NCBI RefSeq assembly: GCF_040412425.1
Contig: NC_089749.1
Coordinates: 14,925,162 to 14,989,161 of the forward strand
Direction of reading: 5' to 3'
Source of the DNA: Macrobrachium rosenbergii
Lineage: Eukaryota > Arthropoda > Malacostraca > Decapoda > Palaemonidae
Length of the DNA stretch: 64,000 nt
Shown: positions 1 through 44,694 of the stretch, piece by piece
How positions within the stretch are numbered: the stretch's first letter is position 1
Layout of the letters: each line of letters begins with the position of its first letter
Translations under genes and position numbers: made by a program
The notes under the pieces: model-generated
The model's input: only the letters and a program-made list of their open reading frames with translations
Databases searched by the model: none
What the model was told of the DNA's origin: nothing

Positions 1-240
1 TTCTTTGCAGTGTGCCTTCGGCCCCTAGCTGCAGCCCCTTCCGTTTCTTTACTGTACCTCCTTTCATATTCTCTTTCTTCCATCTTACTTTCCACCCTCT
101 GCTAACAGTTGATTCATAGTGCAACTGCTTTGAGGTTTTCCTCCTGTTACACCTTTCAGACCTTCTAAATGTCAATTTCCGTTTCAGCGCCGAATGACCT
201 CATAGGTCCCAGCGCTTGGCCTTTGGCCTAAATTCTACCT
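1..240 (+). repeat. Dispersed 330-base repeat, copy 1 (cut by window edge)
   Basis: Begins in the middle of the unit (TTCTTTGCAG, then GTGCCTTCGGCCCCTAGCTG) and ends with AGCGCTTGGCCTTTGGCCTA and AAATTCTA. Confidence 0.8.
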
Positions 241-1204
241 TTTCCTGTGGAAGTATAGAGAAACATATAAAACTGACCTTAATCTCTTACGCTTTTAGTC
301 GAATCTGCAAATAAAAAACCACAGGATTAAGCCCCGTTTCTCGCCGTCTGCCGCATAAACATTTTCACTTCGGAAAGAAAGTCAAAGAATATCTTTTTTC
401 CTGACGTAAAAATGTGGCATAATCTTCATCGAATATTCTTTTTCCTGTTTCTTATTCCGAGTTTAAACAAAAAAAGGCCACTGTTACCGAGCTTTCCTGG
501 AAGGGAAACCCCGAACATAAGATATCCGTCGATAGAGTCACACTTTTTTTTTTTCCAATATGGCTGAGAATTTCAATGTACGGCAATATTGGAAATTCCC
601 CCGCGAAAAACCTTCGGCTGGATGATACGAAAAAAAAACTGGAGGGGAGAAAGGATGAAAAACAAAAATCGAGCAGTTGGCGTTTTTCCGCGCGATCTCG
701 GGACCTTGATTTCGTGTCCACCGTCCGTTGAAACATCTGTTAGCATTTAGTGTAAGCTAATCATTTAAATATTGCCGTGGACAGTCGTACGAATAAATAG
801 TAAATAAGACAGTGTCTAGTAATATAAAATTAGAAATTTTCTGGTAGAATAAAATCAGTTCAAAAATAGTGTTAATAGACATATATAGGATGATTTAAAA
901 TTATATTAATTTCAAATTACATATTTTTTTTTTTTACTTTTAGCAGTACCTACATCAGTAACTGCAAAAAGTTTGCTTACATAGGTGAATAACAAAAAGT
1001 CCATGCATCCAAAGCTGACTTCTAGTGTAACTGATATACTGTAATGTAGCCAGTTCTCTTGTGTTCGATTTTCATCGAAAACTGAGAGATTCACAGCAAA
1101 TGACTAATCTCGTTATTTAGAGTATGTAAGAACACCTGCCGCTTGGGGCACGTCTTTTGTATCTGGAAGATCGACAGTGTTTTGAATTCTTATGCAAAGG
1201 GCAT

Positions 1205-1545
1205 CGGCACAAGCGAATTGTGGGGGTAGTGCCGTTAGTGCACCTCATGCGGTACACTGTAGGCATAGGCATTTACTTAAGGTTTTTTGCAGCGTGCCTT
1301 CTGACCCTAGCTGCAACCCCTTTCGTTCCTTTTACTGTACCTCCGTTCATATTCTCTTTCTTCCATCTTACTTTCCACCCTATCCTAACAACTAATTCAT
1401 AGTGCAACTGCTTTGAGGTTTTCCTCCTGTTACGCCTTTCTAACTTTTGCTGTCAATTTCCATTTCCACCGAATGACCTCATTGGTCCCAGTGCTTGGCC
1501 ATAGGCTTAAATTCTTTATTCAATTCAAATCAATTCAACAAGCGA
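1205..1545 (+). repeat. Dispersed 330-base repeat, copy 2
   Basis: Near full length: GTGCACCTCATGCGGTACAC, TTTGCAGCGTGCCTTC, CTTTGAGGTTTTCCTCCTGT and a (ATTCAA)n-like tail. Confidence 0.8.
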
Positions 1546-2014
1546 ATTGGGTCCTCCTACCATGCCCAGGCCTGAAGAAACAGCAAAGGGACGAGAAGGA
1601 AGCAGAGTCAGAACCTTAGTAGCAAAAGAACAGTGGAAAACGAAAGCCGGTGGAGAATTCCTAACCTTGACAGCTGACGAAGAAATGTCTCGAAGTCATG
1701 AAACCTAAAGATGGCTGACTTCATTATCCGACTTTTTATCTAGATCGTAATTTAAGTGGTAACTTTGTATGAAAAATTAAAGGCAATTTAAAATATCTGT
1801 AGGTTGCGGCATAACGCCATACCATGGAGTGCATTTTGCTATTTAATATTGTCAGACGAACTGCGTATAAAAAATTTGCTGAAAGGCTTTCATTTAAATA
1901 TACATTTATTTGGAAGAAATAAAATTCCACTATTGCTTTTAGAGCTGCAAAATACATCTTGAGATTTTAAATCTGTAGAATTCATTAAACATTTGAATGT
2001 GCAAATTCTCATTC

Positions 2015-2200
2015 CCATTACTGTACCTCCGGTCACAATCTTTCATTTTTCTTATTTTCCACCCTCTCCTAACAATTGATTCATAATGCAACTGCGAGGT
2101 TTTCCTCCTGTTACACCTTTCAGACCTTTTTATTGTCAATTTCAGTTTCAGCGCTGAGTGACCTCATCATAGGTCACAGCTCTTGATCTTTTATTAATAT
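2015..2200 (+). repeat. Dispersed 330-base repeat, copy 3 (3' half)
   Basis: Starts at ATTACTGTACCTCC and runs to CATAGGTCACAGCTCTTGAT. Confidence 0.75.
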
Positions 2201-2267
2201 ATTAAACATTCACGTTACGGTGAAGAATTTTGCTGTGCATATTAATAAGATTCTTCATACTTAACAG

Positions 2268-20276
<18,009 letters not shown>

Positions 20277-20850
20277 AGTCCCTAATATTGGAGAGTTATT
20301 CGAAAACTAAATCTACTTGCTTTTGTAGCGTTGCTCATACGTAGCCTTAACTGCAGTTGTTAAATGTACTAAAATATTGTGTTGGAAGTTTTGGTACTGT
20401 AATGTGTGACTTGAATGCTTCCATACTCAGCAGTTTTGTCTTGTCTAGTGAGGTGTCATGCTTATATTAGTTATGAATTGCTGAATTACATAACTGCAAT
20501 GGTCTTGAAATACAGGTGAAGCCATTCATACCATGACTTCATTAAGTGTTTGTACAATGGTTAAGCGTTGGCTACAGTTCATGTGTTTACGAATAAAAAT
20601 CGAAATGATGAAAGCTTAAACCACAGAATACGGTGCACTCCGTGTCAATTGCTGGCGATTATGTGAAGGTTGTTACAGTATTTCATAAATGTATTGTGAT
20701 AGTGTTGTGAACCAGTGTAAATACAGTCAGATTTGAGCGTTTGTACAGTTGAGAAAGAACTGATTAGATTTATCTGAAGAAATAAAGTATGATTGTTTGT
20801 GTGTAACCTTTATGCCTGAATAAATGTTTATAAATGTTCCATATTTTTTT
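20277..20850 (+). promoter_or_regulatory. Skeletor 3' UTR with poly(A) signals
   Basis: AATAAA occurs at 20781-20786 and 20819-20824, about 505 and 545 bases after the stop codon. A variant (GAATAAAAA) sits near 20590. The 3' end is therefore expected near 20.80-20.85 kb. Confidence 0.6.
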
Positions 20851-21449
20851 TATCAAGCCATACCTTAACATATATACTTTTGTTGATGTTTTAGTTTTAG
20901 CTAAGTAATCGTGGGGACATTCAAACTTCTTACTTGCTGACGGCTTATCCAGCGCTCGCAGGACCTCCATTATCAAATTAATAGTTTATTCATCAGATGT
21001 GTTTTCTCCTCACACTGTTTGACATTCCATACCTTGGCATCGATTAAACAAAAAAGTTTTAATTTTCTTTTTGAAAGACTTCAAATCCTTAATCTGCCTC
21101 AGCTCAAGAGGAAGCTTGATATATAATTAGGAACTGCTTATTTAAAGGCTCTGGAACCACAAACTGAGGAAAAATATTGAATGTCACTTCCAGCTGTGGT
21201 ATAGGTTTGCCAAACAGACATTTTACGAAGCTGATGATGAGTAATCGCTACTCAGTCCTTACCAAGGATATGCAGGTAACATGGATGAGGTCGAGACTTT
21301 AAATAATAGAGTTACTGATTGTTAAGTTAACGAAAGTGGCTGAAATATTCATTGTAGGACAGATTTTTTTTTTTTTTTTCAAGTTTCGAAACAATTTCCA
21401 AAGCAGGTCGCAGGGTCTTTGGCTAGGATGAAGATTCTTTTAGAGACCA

Positions 21450-21580
21450 ACTAGATGACTGCGAGGTTTTCCTCCTGTTCACCTTTCAAACCACCTACTG
21501 TCAATTTCTATATCAGCGCTAAGTGACCTCATAGGTCCCAGTGCTTGGCCTTTGGCATAAATTCGATATTCAGTTCCATT
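21450..21580 (+). repeat. Dispersed 330-base repeat, copy 6 (3' part)
   Basis: From ACTGCGAGGTTTTCCTCCTG to ATTCGATATTCAG. Confidence 0.75.
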
Positions 21581-23865
21581 CGACAAAGGCTTTTGAAGGA
21601 TTCAGTTAATTTGGAGACCTCTCGAACCATTTTCAGCCAATCCACCCTGTTTCAGCCTTATAGTATTCGCAATCCCTTCAAGGTACTTTTTTTTTACATA
21701 TCAAAATAATGATATAGGAAACGAACTTAAGTTGTATCAGGTAATTTGCTCATGGAAAATCCCGATAAAAGTATCTGATTTACTTTTTTTTTTAAGACAA
21801 CATCACAGAGGACCACAGATTTTGGTGACATTGAAATAAATGTAAAAATAAAAATGGCCATTCGACACTATCCGTGGGTCAAAAGCTGAACAGTCGTTTT
21901 CGTGTTTTACACATTCAGCTCCTAATTCAGTTATAATGGACGCAAAGCCTCTTATTTAAGTGTACACCACTTCATTAAATTTCAAAGTACTCCCAGGTGT
22001 CTGAGGGTTTTCAGATAGACGTGCTTTTATTCTTGACTTGCTAAATTGACTATGTAAAAGCCACAAGCCTAACTATCGCTGTAGGTGAGACGGTCTAGCT
22101 CTTGAACAGCAATAGAAAGCGACGTCCTCTGCATTGTAGTCGTGAGAGAACACTGCATCGAGACTCATGACTACTCGGATAGAAATAGTCTGAGCAAAGA
22201 TAAACCCAAAACAATGGAAAGTGGACCCAAGAGCACGCAGGCTTGCAAGTTAGTTAATGGACTTTGTGCAGAGAGAACGGAATATGAAATAAATGGGAAA
22301 ATTAGAGTCTAAACTAATCAAAGTATCAAAATGAACGTAGAAAGTACATTAACTGAAAAGGTGAGGTTTGTTTAGGCACGAATGTTGTACCAGTAGCTCT
22401 CTCAGGCCAGAAAACCACTTCAGTGAGCGATATCAAACATTTACTCATGCAGTCGGGCTAAAAAACTGCGTAGAGATAATATAGGTATACCAAACTGGCA
22501 TACGTTGAAATCTAAAGTGTATATACCGAGGTCTTACACCTACTCATTAAATCAATGCTTAGAGCGAAGGAAAGACCACCTGAAGGACTTCTGATATCCT
22601 GATTCTAAAACTCAGGTTAATAAAGAATTCCTTAAGGGACTCGTAGATGGTGGTGGGTCACATTGAGGACAGAGAAACCTCTGAGAGAGCGAGCGGTAAA
22701 CGCGAGCATCCTCCATGTGCATATAGTCACGACCGACCACAGGTATACATGCACATGCGACCACGAGGTAAAAAGTCGCATTTCACAGCGGGAATTTTCA
22801 GACCACATTTACTGAAAATATGTATATATTCCTCTTTTGTATTCGCATGTTATAAAAGTCGGAAAAGAAATGTGTAAAGGAATCGCTCTCGTGTTTTCCA
22901 GAAACCAGTCTTCCATATTCTTCACTTTGCATATCCGAAATTCGCAAAAATGTATCAGAGACGTTTTCGTGTATTTTCTGGTCCGCGGGCGGAAGACGAA
23001 TGGGACTCCATGTCGCCAGTCTTCACTTGTGACTGAAATTACCAAAAAGAATTTTAAAAGCACAGGGTTCACCAGAGTTTTTCTGTAAAGCTTAATGATG
23101 CCAAAAAAAGTGGAAAACGTCTTGGGATAAGTGGACGATGAGAGATGCAACTTCATCTTTAAAATATAACGAGGCAGTGTGTCATGTAACTCAGTTTAGA
23201 TAAAAAAAATTTTTGATAATGAAAAGGAATAATGAGTATTAAATATTCGATGCAGGCATAAAAAGGCACGTTGAACAATACTGGGATGATAACGAATCAA
23301 TCCGTATCTTGACAGGCAACAGATAACTGTCAATTTTTTTATGATATCCTTGTGGAATGAGAATGTTTTAAATTCAAATATGAAAAAATTTGCCCTTGCG
23401 ATATCGTACTCTGGCTACCGTGTTGTCAGTCTGTTTGAAGATATGAATGGGAATGAAGCAATATTTCGGTAGAAAAAATTAAACCATCCTCGTATATTAA
23501 TCTTTATCCACCACCGACTTGTCTCTGCTTCAGTGGGAGAGGCGAGAGGCTTTATCCCTCAATGGCTTGTCCATGAAACAGGTAGGCCTATGCCCGGCCC
23601 AACGAATGCTGGGAGCACCTGTCATATTTTGGTGGTCACAAACCCAGGCAATGAACAGACCCAACTCTGATATTAATACAGAACACCTCTTGATATCTTA
23701 TGGAGTTCATCACCAGATAATTCTTAACCCAGAAACTACTAGAGACAAAAATGTAAGTGTACCAAATTTCTCCATCTAATCCCTGCTAGAACGGAGGGGC
23801 TCCGTTACTTGAGTTGAATACTAGTTACTCATTCTGGACCCTTTTCAAGATAGAAAACAGCAATA

Positions 23866-23933
23866 AAGTAGTAGTAGTAGTAGCAGCAGCAGCAGTAGTA
23901 GTAGTAGTAGTAGAGTAGTAGTAGTAGTAGTAG
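23866..23933. repeat. TAG/CAG trinucleotide microsatellite
   Basis: (TAG)n interrupted by a few CAG units. Confidence 0.85.
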
Positions 23934-26254
23934 TAACGACCTCATGAGAGTCGTTAATTCTAGAAAAATGAAAGAATACTTGCTGTACATTCTATTCAAA
24001 ATCAGCTCTGACGCTGAAGGAAATGCCATAAACTTTTAAAGAAAAAGGAGGCCGCTCAGTGAATTAAATCAAGGTTAATAAAAGGGTCTAAAGACCAAAA
24101 CAGTCCGCGATTTTTGTCTGAACAAAAATTTAAACCTGTTCAAGTATACACTAATCACTGGGACTTCACCTTTTCCATTTGAAGCCAACGCAAGGTGGAA
24201 TTTCCTTATGCATCTTCATTATCTGTCAATGGCGAAAAGTCTACTAATGTGTAGAGTTTACATTAGTTTTCATTTGCCACAAATTAGAGAAACAAGATGT
24301 GCACAAACTTTCCACTAACAAACAAAAGGGTCAGAAAGATTATCACACACATTATTACACAGCTCAGACATCTTACTGTGGAATCAACTACTAGGCTACC
24401 CTTCAGTGATCTACAGTCCTTTAACTTCATCCGGTCTTTTCTCAGTTCGGTTACTCTGGTGAATCTTGACTTGTGTAATATTCATATTGGCATCACCTGT
24501 TCATGGCTTTATTCTTCGGTGAACGGTTGCATTTGCAACGTTGGAAGGCCACCAATTTTTGTCTCCAACGCATGGGGTTAGTTTTTCCTCCATGCATCCG
24601 TGGTATCAGTTGCGTTAATGTTAAGTGAAATATCAGACAGCGATTGACCATCAAGCAGAATTAGTTAAGACATAGAAATAATAAAAAAAAAAATACCTTA
24701 ATCAGATATTTGTTACCTTGACTGGCAGTTTATCACAGAGAGAGAGAGAGAACAGTATTGATATCAAGGGCAAGCATAAAACTTTGTGCAATGAATAGAT
24801 TTTAAAAAATCACATTAATATTGCTATTGAATAACAGTGTTTGAAATCTTATCAAATGGTTCACTCTAAATTCCCCATTCTTATCTTTAAAAGGACCCGA
24901 TACTTTTGATAGAAATGAGAATGAGATGTATCAAACCTTTTGATTACATTCTTTCCACCAAAATAAGCGTACAGTTCTAAATTTTCGGATAAAATAGTCT
25001 TGAGCAACATAAATATCTTTGAATTAGAGGAAAAGAGTTAATGCAACGTCACACGTCATCCGACCATGGATATTGTTTTCTTATAGTTACTCATTAACAT
25101 AACAGAAAATGGTACTGCTGACGACAACTTTGCAATTTAGCAAGTACTTGAACAATTCTTATCCCGATGAAGTATATTCTCCTTATGTACTGTGTTTTAT
25201 TAGTTTAACTATAAATGTTAGGATTTTTTAACATATAAATACTAAACTCGATGGTTCCGCTGTAAACGGGTAGATATTAAACCAAAATAAAAATTACCTG
25301 AAGTTACTTTTAAGATTTGAACGATGACAGCATTCTAAATGAGTTTAAGCTATGTAACTAATCAATACACGAACGTGCATATATAAACCAATTCAAACCA
25401 AAATCTAGAAGAATTAAAAAACAGAAAAACAAATCAGGAAATTAAATTCAAACTACGAAACTTTGTGAATAGAACTTAAGGAGTGTTTGGGGTTGTTTGC
25501 CATCTGACTTTTCCAGGACCTCGATTGCCCGATCTTGTTGGCATAATATTTCAGCAGTCTTCCTCCAGCTTGCTACCTGAGAGGGGTTATACTTTCTTTA
25601 GGCAATCCACCTGGTAAGTATCTCATTGCCTCCTTAGTCTCTTCAGTGATCCATACAATTGCTAATGAATCCCCAGTTCTGGAATGAAAACAAAACATAT
25701 GTTACCTCTCCTCAGACTTGATGGTTTTTTGACAGTTTTCTTGCTCATCATTTTGTTATAGTTTCTTCTTTACCGAATGCTTGGTTATTGCAATAACATT
25801 TCCCACAGCCATTACCAGATGCAAAAAATACTTCTTGGCTTTTTCTTCAGCAGATTTTTCAAAACGTCGTTAGATTGGAATCTAGTATCGTAGACAGTTG
25901 TTGTACTCATGTGATAATTCCATTCTCTCGTTATATTATCATACTGAAGGAAACTGGTCAAAAACTTCTTAACGTTTATATTATAAACAGCCTAATACCT
26001 CGAGTCAAATTGTCCAGAGGGCGCCTTCTTAGTTCTTTTGAGAATCATTTCAGTGTTACTAAATTATGAAATGTATTACCTTGAGTCTTTGGAGCTTCTA
26101 TTCCATTAACAATATCTATAATAAAGATATATATAAGTAACTGTTGACTTTTTTTCCTCTTATCGATAGGCTATAATACAAAATTTATCCACACTGGTGA
26201 ATAGGTTATACGGCTGCGTTCTTATAATTAAAATTCAAAGTCCAAAGTTATAAT

Positions 26255-26860
26255 TTATGACAGTTAGGCTACTGTAGTTTTTACATAAATGAGCGTTTTG
26301 CATAATTTCAGAATCGAACAAAAAACCTGGCTTAGCCAAGGAAATTATTTTATATTTTCATTTTTTGGTGCGATTAAAAAAATAATTCCCTCCTATGAAT
26401 GAGGTGTGTAGTTTTTGTTGTATTATTGACATTTAAAAAGTTCGAAATGGTCTTTTATAACAGTTACTGGTAGTATTTACATAAACGAGCGTTTTCTATC
26501 CGGGATCGAACCGACTTAGCCTTGAAGGAAATTATTATTTTTATTTTCATTCTATCGATACAATTAAAATAATAATTCCCACTGAATTGTGCAGTTTATG
26601 TTGTATTATTGACATTTAAAAAGTTCGAAATGCTCGTTTATAACAGTTACTGGTACATTTTAAATAAATAAGCGTTTTCTATCATTTCAGAATCGAACCA
26701 AAAAAACCTGACTTAGCCAAGGAAATGTTTTTTTATTTTCATTCTATCGATACAATTAAAAAAACAATTCCCACTGATTCATAACAGTTACTGGTAGTTT
26801 TTTATTTAATAAAAATGAGCGTTTTCTATCCAGGATCGAACCACGTAAACCTGACTTCAG
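26255..26860. repeat. 180-200 base tandem repeat upstream of SF3A1
   Basis: About 3.5 copies. Each holds TACATAAAYGAGCGTTTT-like sequence, then ATCGAACC, CTTAGCC and AAGGAAAT, then TTCATTCTATCGATAC in the later copies. Confidence 0.75.
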
Positions 26861-27008
26861 GAAAGGTTCGGCAACATGACTTCAGGTATTAATGTCCTGG
26901 TCGGGAGGTCCACCATTACGTGCGGTCGGGAAAGGCCGCCGTGTTGTTGTTTACGTTTACGAAGTGAAGAATTTTTTTTAGCTAAATCACTAAATAACCT
27001 CCTCCAAG

Positions 27009-40929
<13,921 letters not shown>

Positions 40930-41319
40930 AATATATGAATTTCATTAGTAAATATAACCACCTCATTTAGTTTTTGGTTTGCGCTGGACAGTTTACTTGT
41001 AAGCTTTAATATCTAGGTCATACATTTTATCCTTTTAAAAACAGATTTTACAAGTCCTTTCTACACAGTCAATACTGTATCTTGTTGATCAGTTAAAGAA
41101 AAGATGTCACAGGTTGTATTGTCTTACATTTCAGCATTTGCTTTAAAATCACAGTAATCATTTATTTGTACAGTCAAGAAGATAGTTCCAGCTTGTTAAC
41201 CCTCAGCAAAATTCAGGTGGCAGTCTTATTTCAAAGGAAATGTATTAAAAAATTCAGTACTGATATAACATCTAATTTAATGTGTTTAAAAGTGAAATAT
41301 TGAAATAACATCTAATTTC

Positions 41320-41569
41320 AATAAATGTTTTGTAATGTAAAAAAGCATACAATACCATAAAATATGGCTGCTACATTCTTAGTTAAAGCAGAGAGTATTC
41401 TTTATTGCCATCAAGTTATTTGCGAGTCCAATTTTTTTGGTAGCTTATCAAACTAGCCTTGATCATATCTGGACAAGAAAAGTATTATTACATCTATTGC
41501 ATAAATCACTTACATTATATGCATTCAAATATGTACGAGTACTGTATATGCATTTGATGTGACAATAAA
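41320..41569 (+). promoter_or_regulatory. SF3A1 poly(A) signals
   Basis: AATAAA at 41320-41325 and 41564-41569, 390 and 635 bases after the stop codon. Confidence 0.5.
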
Positions 41570-42631
41570 TCTGCTTCAGAATTTAAGTAGCTTACATCCA
41601 ATACATTAACACTGAAGTAGGAATTTGGTGCTTTAAAAAAATATATATGGTAATTTCATGATGAGAATATAATTATAAAATATTGTAGTTTCATAACATT
41701 AACGTAATATGTTTTCTTGAGTACAATAGTTACTTTTATCCCAATAAACACTGTAAGTTCGAAGCTGGCATTGCTTTCCCTTACAGGATAAAAAATATAC
41801 TGTTTACAGTATCAATCTTGTAAGTCAACAGTATACTTTTATCAATTAACATAAGAGAAATTAACGGATATTAAATATAAATATCACATACAATATGAGA
41901 TACAAAGTACCGTGAATACTAAAGGCATGAAACATTATAGACAAACAAAGTACAGTGAATACTAAAGGCATGAAACATTATAGACAAAGAACAGAGTAGC
42001 ATTGTAGGTGTAAACAACAAACATCAAGCTTACAGATTAAAAGACACCACTTTGAACATCCAAGGATTGGGCTTAGGACCTGGCAATGACTTGAAACCTT
42101 TCAGATTAGAGCTCACCTTTACCAATATACATTTTCACAGATTTTCTTCTTACAATTATAAGGGGTAAAAGTGAGAGAAACAGGAAGAGCAAAGACCAAG
42201 ATAGACCCAAAAACCAGTAAAAGGGTGTATTTAATGCAATAATTATTTTGCTACTCCATCATGGTGCCTGCTTTTATGGTCCTACACCAAACACAAGATA
42301 ACATCTTTTAAGACATAATTGTTACATAAATTAAGTACATTTTTATTGAGTAAAAACAAAACAAATACAACTTGTTACCTAGTGTATTCACTAGATAATG
42401 CCTAGTATATTCATAACCTTCTTTAGATAATGTTAAGCTAAAGCTCCAGTTTGTACACCAAGCTAAGTGTTTTCCTGTAAAAGAATTTATTAAATTTGAT
42501 AATTCAACAAGGGGGGTGGAAACCAATTTGGAGCAGTATATTGACCAAAATCTGGCAATTAAATATAAGTTACGGTAAAGCTTGATGATGGATCTGGAAC
42601 TGATCAGTTATAAACACTATGGATATAGGCA

Positions 42632-42825
42632 CAGTATCACCTCAACTTATCAGACATCTTGGGGTCTGACTTTCTGATAAGAAATAAACTGTACTTTACC
42701 CTTGAAACAATTTCAAAGATTTATCTAAAAATGTACCACATCTCAAATGGTAACACAGCAAAAACAAATTGTAACAATGTACCTGAGTACAAAGTACAAA
42801 GGTCTGTTAAGTTGAGGTGTTACTA
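42632..42825. mobile_element. Short inverted-repeat element between convergent genes
   Basis: Left end CAGTATCACCTCAACTTATC; right end read inversely TAGTAACACCTCAACTTAAC, then CAGAC on both. About 195 bases, no coding capacity. Resembles the CAG-ended TA-target elements elsewhere in the window. Confidence 0.6.
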
Positions 42826-44421
42826 GACAACTTTTATCTTAAATATAATTGTATTAATTGTATTATCTATAAACATCTAAGTTGATGACATTTAACACTT
42901 TTGAACAAACAGGCAGTTAAAACCTGAAAAACTGAAGACATAAAATAACTGATACAATTTTAAACCATATACTAGATGATGTTAATAAATATAAATATAT
43001 AAAACTATTCTAAAAAAAGTAATTCTTTTGTCAGAGGTATAAAAAACAACTGTCAGTATAAAAATAATTCTACCTTCCTACACAGAAATTTAAAAAGCAT
43101 GCATTACCGTATACCTGAGCCACATAAAACAATAATTATTAGACTTGAGCATGTCTACAGAAATTCTGTAATTAACATTTCTTGAGTTGCAGCAGGAGAC
43201 ACCTCTATTTGGCTAGCTATGCAAAACAAAAGTGTGTCAAAAATAAGCATTCTGCAACAATAAAATGATTCATATACTCAACATAAAAGTGTGAAACTAG
43301 ATTACTTTATAAAAGTACTTGTATTACACAAGCACCTGGTTTAAAGTGCTTGAAAAAACTACATACAGAGCTCTTCAGTATAGTCTAGCATGTTCATATA
43401 AAGATTAATGCTGTCTGTATGAATATCATCTACACACTCACTACAGTCTTTTTGCTGAACCCATACTTTTGCCACAGTCAAATAAATAAATTAAGCAGTT
43501 CATAACAAGCAGGTAGAATTTTACAAGCCTATAAGAGCAGCACAGTAAGTACAATTAAGAATAAAGTCCCTTTGACTTTTTTAATTAAAGCTATACAATC
43601 ACAGCTAATGTTACTTTTGTGCCTTCATATTTCAGAATCTTAAACTATATTTCTCACTCGAGTAACAAGCATATAAAGTCTGAAAATAAGAATGAAGCAT
43701 TTGCCAAAGATGGAAATTAATCACCTACAATTTTTCAAAATGCGGTACTCGATACAAATATTAACATAAGGCAAGTGCCACTGTGATATGGATATATCCA
43801 ATATTATTCCCTCCCCCCAAAAAATAAATAAATAAAAATACTTAACATGTAATTATATGAGAGTTTTCTCAAAGCAAAGCTGGAATAAAGCACCTTTCAA
43901 CAAAAAACATTAATTTTTACATGTGTAAATTAGTCAAAAGTAATTAGAAAAACTTAAAAAACTGTAAACCGATCTAAGAAAGGAAAGACTTTCTTGCTAC
44001 AAAGTTGAGTTTTTTCATAACATAACATCAATGGCCAAGCCATGGGCTAGACAGTAGCAGAAAAAGAATGGGATGGAAAAATAAAGAGGTACTTGGTCCA
44101 AAGATAGAAATATACCAGACCCCTAAAAGACAAGTTACAGTGCTCAAGGCAAATAAGTGATGGTAGAGCACCATGCATCTCTGGATGCCCCAGGCATCAT
44201 TAAACTTGATTAAAAGTGTATACAACCATCCAAGTCAAAAACAAAATATATTCATACAATTATGGGAATGTGCATTGAAATACATCAGATATACTTTATA
44301 AGTGCACTTATACATTATGACTTGGCTTACCTGTTCAAAACTCCTTGCAGCATGCAACTTACAATTTTCAAGAATTATGCCTTTTCATTTGACCATTCAC
44401 TGAACTTACAGTTTTCAAAAA

Positions 44422-44694
44422 TTACTCCTTTTCATTTGATGCCCAGTCATAAGTTACGTAACGTACTTTCCACTTCTTTGATTCTAGAATTTTTTCTAGC
44501 CCTTCTTTTTTCTCTGCAAACGCAACATTACGGGATACCCATCGTAAGATATCTTCAGCTGAATCTCCAAAGTCAGAGGCATACCATCGCAAAAGTGAAG
44601 ACAAGTAAACGATACCATTTTCCACATCAATCTTCAGTGCTTCATCTGTTTCCAAATATGATTCTGTTGCTACTCTCAATTCATCATTGATATT
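44422..44694 (-). CDS. Fusion gene terminal exon
   Basis: Acceptor AAAATTTCAG, then NINDELRVATESYLETDEAL; 90 residues to the stop at 44422-44424. Holds YLSSLLRWYASDFG and ends YDWASNEKE. Confidence 0.95.
   Translation of the reverse strand, partial: NINDELRVATESYLETDEALKIDVENGIVYLSSLLRWYASDFGDSAEDILRWVSRNVAFAEKKEGLEKILESKKWKVRYVTYDWASNEKE

Larger units (their letters stand above)
1..2267 (+). other. Skeletor intron upstream of the first visible exon
   Basis: No exon-like open frame was found. It carries three copies of the 330-base dispersed repeat (1-240, 1205-1545, 2015-2200) separated by AT-rich sequence. Short open frames here have no domain-like content. Confidence 0.7.
20851..27008. 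other. Intergenic region between Skeletor and SF3A1
   Basis: No confident gene. Features seen are a partial dispersed repeat (21450-21580), a TAG microsatellite (23866-23933), two short minus-strand exon-like open stretches (25577-25860) and a tandem repeat (26255-26860) just upstream of SF3A1. Short open frames at 22647-22877, 23519-23779 and 24297-24581 have no recognisable content. Confidence 0.6.
40930..44421. other. Convergent 3' regions of SF3A1 and the glutaredoxin gene
   Basis: No coding evidence. Plus-strand poly(A) signals (41320, 41564) serve SF3A1. Minus-strand signals (TTTATT on plus at 41401-41406 and 42342-42347) could serve the opposite gene. A small inverted-repeat element lies at 42632-42825. 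Confidence 0.6.
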
